Positions 1 to 5,849 of a stretch of DNA of 35,628 nt are shown here, piece by piece (the stretch's first letter is position 1; each line of letters opens with the position of its first letter). Under the pieces are notes generated by a model. It ran no database searches. It saw only the letters and a program-made list of their open reading frames with translations, and was not told the origin of the DNA. The stretch is taken from the NCBI GenBank assembly GCA_001917435.1, contig MNEA01000072.1:1-35628 (forward strand), read 5' to 3'. The stretch is from Acidobacteria bacterium 13_2_20CM_2_57_6. GTDB lineage: Bacteria; Acidobacteriota; Terriglobia; Acidiferrales; UBA7541. The position numbers and the translations under genes are program-made.

Positions 1-351
1 CGCACGATTGCTATCGCCCGCCTTATTCTTGGGCCGCACATGAACATCCAAGCCCCGCCTAACCTGAGCTACGGCGATTTTCCGCTCTTGCTCGAAGCAG
101 GCATCAACGATTGGGGCGGCATTTCTCCTGTCACCAAAGATTTCATCAATCCCGAGGCCGCCTGGCCCCAAATCGCGCGCTTGCAAGCCGAAACCGAGTC
201 CCGCGGCTTCACCTTGCGCGAACGCCTCGCCATCTATCCCGAATTCGTCCATCGCGACGAATTTCTCTCGCCTTCTCTCCGCAATCGGATCGCGGAAGTT
301 GCCGGTCCCGATGGCTTCGCGCGTGGCGCTGCCCACGCCGCCCGCATCTGA
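1..351 (+). CDS. cofG: CofG C-terminal part (7,8-didemethyl-8-hydroxy-5-deazariboflavin synthase subunit 1), 5' end outside window
   Basis: The reading frame is open from base 1 and ends at TGA 349-351, so only the last ~116 residues are here. CofG is a radical SAM enzyme that works with CofH (or as part of fused FbiC) to make the deazaflavin chromophore Fo of coenzyme F420. The radical SAM CxxxCxxC motif would lie upstream of the window. What is visible is the characteristic C-terminal block: the IQAPPNLS motif, then AGINDWGGISPVT, then the RLAIYPEF region typical of CofG/FbiC tails. An internal ATG at 40 would remove conserved sequence and is not a start. The stop lies 7 bases before the cofD ATG, so the two are almost certainly co-transcribed, and the neighbour confirms the F420 assignment. 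Confidence 0.9.
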   Translation, partial: RTIAIARLILGPHMNIQAPPNLSYGDFPLLLEAGINDWGGISPVTKDFINPEAAWPQIARLQAETESRGFTLRERLAIYPEFVHRDEFLSPSLRNRIAEVAGPDGFARGAAHAARI

Positions 352-358
352 ACTCTTC

Positions 359-1318
359 ATGCCCTCAAAACCAAAGCTGAAAATCACCGCGCTTGCTGGC
401 GGCGTTGGCGCTTCAAAACTTCTCCTGGGCCTCTACGAAATGATGGACCCGAGCTTCTTGACCATCATCGTCAACACCGGCGACGATATCGTTCTCCACG
501 GCCTGAACATTTCGCCCGACCTCGACATCGTCACTTACACGCTTGGGGGAATTGTGGACGCATCAAAAGGCTGGGGATTTCGCGGCGAAACTTTTCACGC
601 GCTCAAGCGGCTCGCTGTTTACGGCCGCCCCAACTGGTTCAATCTCGGCGATCGCGACCTCGCCACGCACATCCATCGCAGCGCTTTGCTCTCCGAAGGA
701 AAAACGCTCTCGCAAGCGGCCGACTCCATTCGAATCGCGCTCGGCGTAAAATCCCGTATCTTGCCCATGTCGGATAGTCCCGTTCCCACGGTCATCGATT
801 CGAACGAAGGCCCGCTCCATTTTCAGGAATATCTCGTGAAGCGCCGCGCCGAACCGGTCGTGAAGGCAATTCGCTTTGCAGGCGTGGAATCCGCGGCTCC
901 CGCTCCCGGCGTTCTCGAAGCCATTCGCGAAGCTGACCGCATCGTCATCTGCCCGAGCAATCCTCTAATCAGCATCGGCCCGATTCTTGCCGTCCCTCAA
1001 ATCCGCGATGAACTCCGCACTTACAAAGAAAAAGTGTTCGCCGTCTGTCCTATCGTCGGCGGCAAATCCTTGAAAGGCCCCTCCGACAAAATGCTTGCCC
1101 AGCTCGGCCACGCGCCGACTGCCCTCGGCGTCGCCAAACTCTACACCGACTTCACCGGCACTTTCGTCATCGACCCCTCCGACAAATCCCAATCCGCCGC
1201 CATCTCTGCTCTCGGCATGACAGTGGCAATCATGCCCACCGTCATGAAAACCTGCGACCAGAAACACAAACTCGCCCGCGCCCTCTTATCTTTGTCCTCC
1301 CCGTCCTCGCCCTTGTAG
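359..1318 (+). CDS. cofD: CofD/FbiA, 2-phospho-L-lactate (or phosphoenolpyruvate) transferase of F420 biosynthesis
   Basis: A 319-residue protein, matching the usual CofD/FbiA length of about 310. The enzyme transfers a phospholactyl-type moiety from its guanylylated form onto Fo, giving F420-0 (or dehydro-F420-0 when PEP is used, as reported for FbiA). The N-terminal glycine-rich loop GGVGASKLL (residues ~14-22), the NTGDD motif (~45-49) and a CPSNP motif in the second half are hallmarks of the family. An upstream in-frame ATG at 299 would overlap the cofG coding end. ATG 359 directly precedes the conserved KITALAGGVG start and sits 7 bases after the cofG stop, so I chose it. Which substrate is used cannot be told by eye. 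The gene is convergent with npdG. Confidence 0.95.
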   Translation: MPSKPKLKITALAGGVGASKLLLGLYEMMDPSFLTIIVNTGDDIVLHGLNISPDLDIVTYTLGGIVDASKGWGFRGETFHALKRLAVYGRPNWFNLGDRDLATHIHRSALLSEGKTLSQAADSIRIALGVKSRILPMSDSPVPTVIDSNEGPLHFQEYLVKRRAEPVVKAIRFAGVESAAPAPGVLEAIREADRIVICPSNPLISIGPILAVPQIRDELRTYKEKVFAVCPIVGGKSLKGPSDKMLAQLGHAPTALGVAKLYTDFTGTFVIDPSDKSQSAAISALGMTVAIMPTVMKTCDQKHKLARALLSLSSPSSPL

Positions 1319-1424
1319 GGGGCAGCACGCTGCGCTTTGTCTTGGAACATACTGCTGCGGACTCTAATCGTAGATCCAGTCGGAGAGTCTCCGGGACGCA
1401 TCCGCCAAGAGGAGAAGTGTCACT

Positions 1425-2096
1425 TCAAGGCAGACCGGTGAAACGAATTCCCGTGGCGTGGACTTTGTAGCGCATGTTCAACCCGATCAGCAGCGCCGTC
1501 AGCGATTCAACGATGCGCGCGTTCTCCAGCTTTCCGCCATTCAGCGCCCGCGCCCCCGGAATCTTGCCAGCCAATTCGGACGTCACTTGCTTGGCCTTCT
1601 CATCATCGCTGCACACCAGGACGTCGCAGTCGACTGGGCTATCGCTGGCAAGCACTTCCGCGCCAAGATTCTGGAACGCTGCCGCCAAGCTCACGCTCGG
1701 TGGCAAAAGCTCCTGCGTCTGCTCCACGGCTGAACCTTGCCATACACCGAGCACGCGCGTCGCTGCACCGCCAATCGTCGCTGCCAGCGGCACCGTCGTA
1801 TCAATCACAATCGTTCCCGGTTTCCACGCGCTCTTCAGTTGTTTCAGTAGCGCCGCCGCTCCGGAGAAGGGAACTGTCAAGATCGCGATCTCGCACGCCG
1901 CTACTGCCGAAGCGTTGTCCATTCCCTCGATCTGCGCGGTGCTCCCAATGCGTTCTCGCAAAAGTTCCGCTGTCTCTTGAGCGCGTGTGGCCTCGCGCGA
2001 TCCGATCACGATGTGTTCCCCGGCTTTCGCCAGCCGATACGCTAGTCCGGAACCTTCCGCCCCCGTTCCACCCACAATCGCGATTTTACGCGCCAT
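1425..2096 (-). CDS. npdG: F420-dependent NADP+ oxidoreductase (NpdG/Fno family)
   Basis: A 223-residue protein with an N-terminal Rossmann NADP-binding motif GGTGAEGSGLA (residues ~9-19) followed by the GSRE segment that contacts the NADP phosphate in this family. The C-terminal part has the ALNGGKLENARIVE block and a final helix typical of NpdG. The family moves hydride between reduced F420 and NADP+, linking the F420 pool to NADPH. It lies convergent to cofD and divergent from the flavin-reductase-like gene. Placement beside cofG-cofD supports a working F420 economy rather than a stray NADP-binding homologue. The ATG at 2096 is the only sensible start because the nucleotide-binding strand begins four residues later. 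Confidence 0.92.
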   Translation of the reverse strand: MARKIAIVGGTGAEGSGLAYRLAKAGEHIVIGSREATRAQETAELLRERIGSTAQIEGMDNASAVAACEIAILTVPFSGAAALLKQLKSAWKPGTIVIDTTVPLAATIGGAATRVLGVWQGSAVEQTQELLPPSVSLAAAFQNLGAEVLASDSPVDCDVLVCSDDEKAKQVTSELAGKIPGARALNGGKLENARIVESLTALLIGLNMRYKVHATGIRFTGLP

Positions 2097-2213
2097 GAAT
2101 CTTCACCCCGTTTCAAATCCGCCACTCAACCAAAATTTGGACAAAGCATTTTGGCTCGAAACCACTGCTTCGCTTTTCGCGCACCCAGTATGGTATCTTC
2201 AAAAACTTCCAAG

Positions 2214-2717
2214 ATGCCAACCTCCTCACTATCGTCGTCCGAATTCCGCAAAGCTCTCGGCCATTTCACCACCGGCGTCACCGTGGTCACCGTCGAACGC
2301 GAGCCCGGCAAAATTCACGGAATGACCGCCAACTCCTTCACGTCGGTTTCGCTCGATCCCATGCTGATTCTCGTTTGCGTCGACCACCGCGCAATCATGT
2401 ATCCACTGCTTCAGAAGAAAAAACAGTTTGGCGTCAGCGTCCTCAAGCACAATCAGCAAGCCATCTCCGAATATTTCGCAAAAAAAGAACACAATGCCGA
2501 AGCGGAGCAGCGGCTGGGGATCCATTTTCGTCAGACGGCCAACGGGGCCCGCGTCGTCGAGGGCACGCTACTCCAGATGGGTTGCAAAGTGATTGCGTCG
2601 CACGTCGCCGGCGACCATACCATCTTTGTTGGGGAAGTGGAGGCCGCGGAAATGGAGGAAGGAGAACCGCTACTCTATTTCCGCGGTGAATATCGCAAAA
2701 TCGCGCACCATTCCTGA
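2214..2717 (+). CDS. Flavin reductase family protein (FMN-binding split-barrel)
   Basis: About 167 residues. The segment FRKALGHFTTGVTVVTV, then GMTANSFTSVSLDPMLILVCVD, then FGVSVL is the standard signature of the flavin-reductase-like FMN-binding domain (HpaC/Fre-type partners of two-component monooxygenases). Such proteins reduce FMN/FAD with NAD(P)H and hand it to an oxygenase, or themselves reduce a substrate. Three in-frame ATGs are possible (2151, 2190, 2214). I prefer 2214 because family members usually begin a few residues before the S-x-x-FR-x-x-x-G segment; no start has a good Shine-Dalgarno. It is divergent from npdG across ~115 bases. The true electron donor, NAD(P)H or F420H2, cannot be told from the sequence, and no partner oxygenase is visible. 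Confidence 0.85.
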   Translation: MPTSSLSSSEFRKALGHFTTGVTVVTVEREPGKIHGMTANSFTSVSLDPMLILVCVDHRAIMYPLLQKKKQFGVSVLKHNQQAISEYFAKKEHNAEAEQRLGIHFRQTANGARVVEGTLLQMGCKVIASHVAGDHTIFVGEVEAAEMEEGEPLLYFRGEYRKIAHHS

Positions 2718-2787
2718 GCGCATCGTTTGTGTTGCGTATCCGAGGCGAGCGCTGTGAAACCGTGGAACTGCTCTCGAGGAGAAGCTT

Positions 2788-3693
2788 TTAACGGTCGGGA
2801 TTGCCGGAGGGGCGGGTCGACTCCGTCGAGTCGCCCATTTCCTTGCGGTGGCTTTTCACTTCGCGCAACGCGTAGATCTCCGCCATGATCGCCTGGTGCA
2901 GACTGAATTTTTCGTAAGCCAGGAAGCACGCGAGCAGCGAACCAAGTCCCATTCCGGCCACGCCCAGCAAGCCGAAAAACTGCAGGGGCCTCGTCGAGTA
3001 ATCCAACAAAAATTTAACGATAATCAAGTCCAGGAACACGCGGATCGTGCGCCCGATCCCGTAGTTCGATTTTCCGCTCTTGCGGTGGAGGTTCTCGATG
3101 GGCACTTCCGCGATTCTCGCGCCCGTCGAACTCGCCAGCGCCGGGATGAAGCGGTGCAACTCGCCGTAAAGCTGAATTTCCTGAATGATCTCTCGCCGGT
3201 AAGCCTTGAACGTCGTCCCAAAATCGTGAAGGTCGATCCCCGAAAGTTTTGCCATCATCCAATTGGCGGCGCGGCTGGGAAGCTGGCGCATCAGCCAGTG
3301 GTCCCGCCGGTTGTGACGCCAGCCGCTTACCAGGTCGAAACCTTCCTCGATTTTCTCCAGAAAGCGCGGAATCTCTTCCGGGTCGTGTTGCAGATCTCCG
3401 TCCATGGAAATGATGACTTCGCCCCGCGCAAAATCAAAGCCTGCCTTCAGCGCCGGTGTCTGACCGAAATTCCGCCGCAGCCTTACGAGGTTCACGCGCC
3501 GGTCGTGCTCGTAGATTTCCGTGAGCACTTTGAACGAATCGTCTTTGCTGCCGTCATCCACAAACACCAATTCGTACGGCTCGCCGATCCCATCCATCAC
3601 TTCGGTAAGCTTCATGTAGAGAGGTGGAATGTTTTCCTGTTCGTTGAAGAACGGAACGACAATAGAATATTGGATGGACGAATCGCTAGCCAT
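2788..3693 (-). CDS. GT2 family glycosyltransferase, polyprenyl-phosphate hexose transferase type (DPM1/GtrB/ArnC-like)
   Basis: 301 residues with a GT-A domain: SIVVPFFNEQEN at the start, ELVFVDDGSKD (~40-50), RNFGQTPALKAGFD and MDGDLQHDPEEIP containing the DxD-type motif. The QHDPEEIP form and the later GTTFKAYRR block are typical of enzymes that load a sugar onto undecaprenyl phosphate at the inner membrane. One membrane helix is clear (RPLQFFGLLG through LLACFLAYEK). The usual second C-terminal helix is not visible: after HQAIMAE the sequence becomes charged and ends. It follows the ChbG-like gene by 18 bases, so the two form one minus-strand transcription unit. The product probably supplies a lipid-linked sugar for envelope or lipid A modification. 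The exact sugar is unknown. Confidence 0.88.
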   Translation of the reverse strand: MASDSSIQYSIVVPFFNEQENIPPLYMKLTEVMDGIGEPYELVFVDDGSKDDSFKVLTEIYEHDRRVNLVRLRRNFGQTPALKAGFDFARGEVIISMDGDLQHDPEEIPRFLEKIEEGFDLVSGWRHNRRDHWLMRQLPSRAANWMMAKLSGIDLHDFGTTFKAYRREIIQEIQLYGELHRFIPALASSTGARIAEVPIENLHRKSGKSNYGIGRTIRVFLDLIIVKFLLDYSTRPLQFFGLLGVAGMGLGSLLACFLAYEKFSLHQAIMAEIYALREVKSHRKEMGDSTESTRPSGNPDR

Positions 3694-3711
3694 CTTTCCG
3701 CGATATCCTCT

Positions 3712-4608
3712 TTACGCTTCCTGGGACACGAAGCCATAGTCTATCAGGCGAATCCCCAGCGAAGCGACAAGATTTCTAATCCCCGTGTCCGTAAGAATTT
3801 GCAACTCGGTCTGACGCGAATGCTGCAACCGCGTCGCAGATTTTTGTAGCGCGTCATCCGCGTAGCCCGGATGGCAAATTAGCTCCGTCGTTCCGTCAGG
3901 CAAATTCTTCAAGAATTGCTCCACGCCTTCGCGCGTCAGCTCTCCGGTTTGTGCGATGCCACAAAAATAATCGGCCGTAGAAATTCCCGCTCGCTCGGCT
4001 TGCTCGCGCGCGTCCCGCGCCAGCAGTTTCAATCCGCGCGCCTGCACGCCTTGTTTCATAATCACACCGGCGTGCTGTTTTGCGCCCGAAGCAAGGGCCG
4101 CGCGCAGACTCGAGGATTCCAGCGAAACGCGAATCGCAGCAATGCCATGCCGTTTCGCGAGCTTCAATGCAATCTCGAAAAGTCCCGGCAACATGTGCAC
4201 GTGTTTGTGCCCATCGAGGTGCGTTGGCAAAATCCCCGCATCACGGACTTTCCGAATCTGCGCGTCCCACTCAATTTCGACTTCCGCCAGCGCGAGTCCG
4301 CGCCGCGCGCGCCGCAAAAGCAGGCTTTCCGGTCCGCCAGCGAATTCGCCCTCGTCGTTCAAAAGACTCGCAACGCTTTCCGGTTTGGCGACGGGGGGAC
4401 CGTCGCTCAAATTCAGATGCACTCCTATCCCCAGGCCGGGAGCCGAACGTGCCGCGTCCACGCCCCCAGCAAACGCCGCGCCGTTGGCGAGCAGCGAAGT
4501 GCTGGTGACAATTCCGCCGTGGAATGCCTCGACGATGCCGCGGTTTACGCCCTCGGTCCACCCGAGGTCATCCGCGTTGACAATCAGGTTTTTCACTGCC
4601 TGTCCCAC
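3712..4608 (-). CDS. ChbG/YdjC-family carbohydrate deacetylase (HpnK-like)
   Basis: 298 residues. Family motifs are in order: NADDLG (residues 11-16, metal-binding Asp), GVHLNLSDG (~62-70), THLDGHKHVHMLPG (~129-142, metal-binding histidines) and ICHPGY near residue 245. ChbG/YdjC proteins hydrolyse N-acetyl groups from amino-sugar oligosaccharides or lipid-linked sugars; HpnK is the hopanoid-associated branch. Pairing with a polyprenyl-phosphate glycosyltransferase suggests deacetylation of a lipid-linked amino sugar. That is inference from context. The start shown is GTG 4608; a second GTG four codons later (4596) is equally spaced from a purine-rich stretch and fits family N-termini well. 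It is the first gene of a two-gene minus-strand operon. Confidence 0.88.
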   Translation of the reverse strand: MGQAVKNLIVNADDLGWTEGVNRGIVEAFHGGIVTSTSLLANGAAFAGGVDAARSAPGLGIGVHLNLSDGPPVAKPESVASLLNDEGEFAGGPESLLLRRARRGLALAEVEIEWDAQIRKVRDAGILPTHLDGHKHVHMLPGLFEIALKLAKRHGIAAIRVSLESSSLRAALASGAKQHAGVIMKQGVQARGLKLLARDAREQAERAGISTADYFCGIAQTGELTREGVEQFLKNLPDGTTELICHPGYADDALQKSATRLQHSRQTELQILTDTGIRNLVASLGIRLIDYGFVSQEA

Positions 4609-4622
4609 TCCATTGTTTTCAC

Positions 4623-4638
4623 CTGTCCATTGGGACAG
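4623..4638. promoter_or_regulatory. Short inverted repeat between divergent deacetylase and PilZ genes (possible operator)
   Basis: CTGTCC, a 4-base centre ATTG, then GGACAG form a perfect 6-base dyad 15 bases upstream of the deacetylase start. A related half-site, CTGTCCCA, lies about 20 bases away inside the deacetylase 5' end. The position suits an operator for the minus-strand operon, but no regulator is identified. Confidence 0.25.
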
Positions 4639-4672
4639 CTACTTATTTGCGCGAAAGCAGAAGTTCGTACCA

Positions 4673-4701
4673 TTGACCCTTTTCGTCCTCAACTCTAGCA
4701 T
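4673..4701 (+). promoter_or_regulatory. Sigma-70-type promoter for the PilZ pair
   Basis: TTGACC (4673-4678), a 17-base spacer and TAGCAT (4696-4701) match the vegetative promoter pattern. Transcription would start near 4708, just before the purine-rich ribosome-binding stretch (GAGG 4711-4714) of the gene starting at 4720. Confidence 0.5.
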
Positions 4702-4719
4702 GGCGAGGTAGAGGCGAAA

Positions 4720-5064
4720 ATGCAGGTAAAGGTCCGTGAAACCAAGCGTCTTGGATCGCGGCACCACGAGAAGCGCCGTGGCCGCCGGATGAATTCCCGA
4801 GTGCCCGTACGGCTCGAATGGGATGACGAAACCAGCAAGCGCGTCACCGCAGAGGCGCATACGCGGGTGGTCAACCCCTACGGATGCATGGTCGTCCTGA
4901 AGCACGAGCTCAACCTGGAGCACCGGCTGGCCCTCACCAATCTGATCTCCAATACCAGCAATGCTGCGATCATCGTGTGGAAGGGCAATCAGCGTCCCGA
5001 CGGCTGGGAATACGGTGTCGAGCTCGTCGCGCCGGAAATGGATTTCTGGGGACTTGAACTGTGA
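4720..5064 (+). CDS. PilZ-domain-like protein 1 (putative c-di-GMP-binding)
   Basis: 114 residues, the length of a stand-alone PilZ domain. A basic N-terminus (KRRGRRMNSRVPVRLEW, ~18-34) resembles the RxxxR c-di-GMP-binding arm. It is followed by a strand, AHTRVVNPYGCMVVL in place of the usual DxSxxG turn, and beta strands ending in YGVELVAPEMDFWG. The second signature is degenerate (VNPYG rather than D-x-S-x-x-G), so c-di-GMP binding is uncertain. The domain is otherwise like those in acidobacterial response-type PilZ proteins. GAGG lies 5 bases before the ATG. Its stop overlaps the start of the next PilZ gene in GTGA, so the two are coupled. Confidence 0.7.
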   Translation: MQVKVRETKRLGSRHHEKRRGRRMNSRVPVRLEWDDETSKRVTAEAHTRVVNPYGCMVVLKHELNLEHRLALTNLISNTSNAAIIVWKGNQRPDGWEYGVELVAPEMDFWGLEL

Positions 5065-5456
5065 AGCCTTCGCCGTACGCGAAACCCGGTGCGATAGCCG
5101 GCGTGCGCCCCACTGGCTCACGCCCCGGGCTGATGCGGCAGCCTACCGCTGAAGAGCGGCGCCGCGCGCAGCGTGTTCTGCTGCGCATGCCCGTGCTGGT
5201 CCATATTGCCAATAAGCCCGAGGCTATCCAGGGATTCACTCACACCGTGAGCGCTACGGGCGCGATGATCATTCTCAAAGAGGGCATTCCGCAGGGCACC
5301 AAGTTCATTTTGGAAAACCCCAGAACTCAGCAGAAGGTCGAAGTGAACGTGGCTCGTCCGCCGCAAATGAATCAGGAAGGATCACTCGTTCCTGTCGAGT
5401 TTCTTTCCCCCGCGCCGCTGTTCTGGAACATTGTCTTTCCGCCAAACCCTAACTGA
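5061..5456 (+). CDS. PilZ-domain-like protein 2 (putative c-di-GMP-binding)
   Basis: 131 residues starting at GTG 5061, which shares the bases GTGA with the stop of the preceding gene, indicating translational coupling. A Pro/Gly-rich, likely unstructured N-terminus (~1-27) precedes ERRRAQRVLLRMPVLVHI, an RxxxR-like arm plus first strand. The SATGAMIILKEGIPQGTKF segment corresponds to the D-x-S-x-x-G turn with Asp absent. A terminal strand LVPVEFLSPAPLFWNIVFP ends the barrel. The two proteins share architecture (basic arm, barrel, aromatic tail with FW), which suggests tandem duplication and perhaps a heterodimer. No effector enzyme is fused. Function in c-di-GMP-controlled adhesion or motility is inferred only from the fold. 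Confidence 0.68.
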   Translation: MKPSPYAKPGAIAGVRPTGSRPGLMRQPTAEERRRAQRVLLRMPVLVHIANKPEAIQGFTHTVSATGAMIILKEGIPQGTKFILENPRTQQKVEVNVARPPQMNQEGSLVPVEFLSPAPLFWNIVFPPNPN

Positions 5457-5508
5457 CAATCCGGCAACGGGAGGCAGTTAACCCTCCCCCCTACCCCTGT
5501 TTTTCATT

Positions 5509-5614
5509 AAGTGTTGATTTTAAAGGAAGTCTTTCGTTTTGATGCAGTTTTGCAAGTGTTGATTCTAAACGGACTTATTTTGCACCAGAATTGTGCAACT
5601 CACTTGATTTGTTT
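5509..5614. repeat. Degenerate ~45-base tandem repeat in intergenic DNA
   Basis: AAGTGTTGATTTTAAA at 5509-5524 recurs as AAGTGTTGATTCTAAA at 5554-5569 (one mismatch, period 45), each followed within a few bases by GGA plus a T-rich run. A weaker third unit with CTTGATTTG begins about 5600. Between units 2 and 3, TTGCAC (5580-5585) and GTGCAA (5593-5598) form a small dyad. The block follows a pyrimidine-rich run (CCCTCCCCCCTACCCC) just after the PilZ stop. It is non-coding in all frames as far as I can see. It occupies part of the 393-base gap 5457-5849; the remaining 5615-5790 shows nothing recognisable. Confidence 0.6.
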
Positions 5615-5790
5615 TCTGTGAAGGCGCGGGACGTTGAGCCCAGGCTGTGGAATTAACGACAGATTTATCTAACGCAAGAGTATCAGAGAGGCAGACACCT
5701 GTCAAGGAAAAGAACTAGAGAGTGAGCCAGTTTGAATTTGACTCCTATTTGTCACGATTAAGAGAATTCAAACGGACCACTGCCGAACTA

Positions 5791-5824
5791 AACAAGGGGT
5801 CCCGGAATTCCAGGACCCCTTGTT
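5791..5824 (-). terminator. Strong intrinsic terminator hairpin, probably bidirectional
   Basis: AACAAGGGGTCC (5791-5802) pairs perfectly with GGACCCCTTGTT (5813-5824) around a 10-base loop. Reading minus it lies 25 bases past the stop of the giant Asp-box gene and ends in a short T run. Reading plus it is followed by more T (TTTTTCTG), so it could also stop readthrough from the PilZ operon. Confidence 0.85.
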
Positions 5825-5849
5825 TTTCTGTCGGCTGGACCGACAAGTG

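Noticed and set aside
2848..3849. Long plus-strand open frame of about 333 codons
   Set aside because: It mirrors the GT2 gene on the other strand; the minus frame carries clear catalytic motifs and this one has none.
5509..5614. Possible CRISPR array
   Set aside because: The recurring unit is short, degenerate and directly tandem, with no regular unique spacers and no cas genes.
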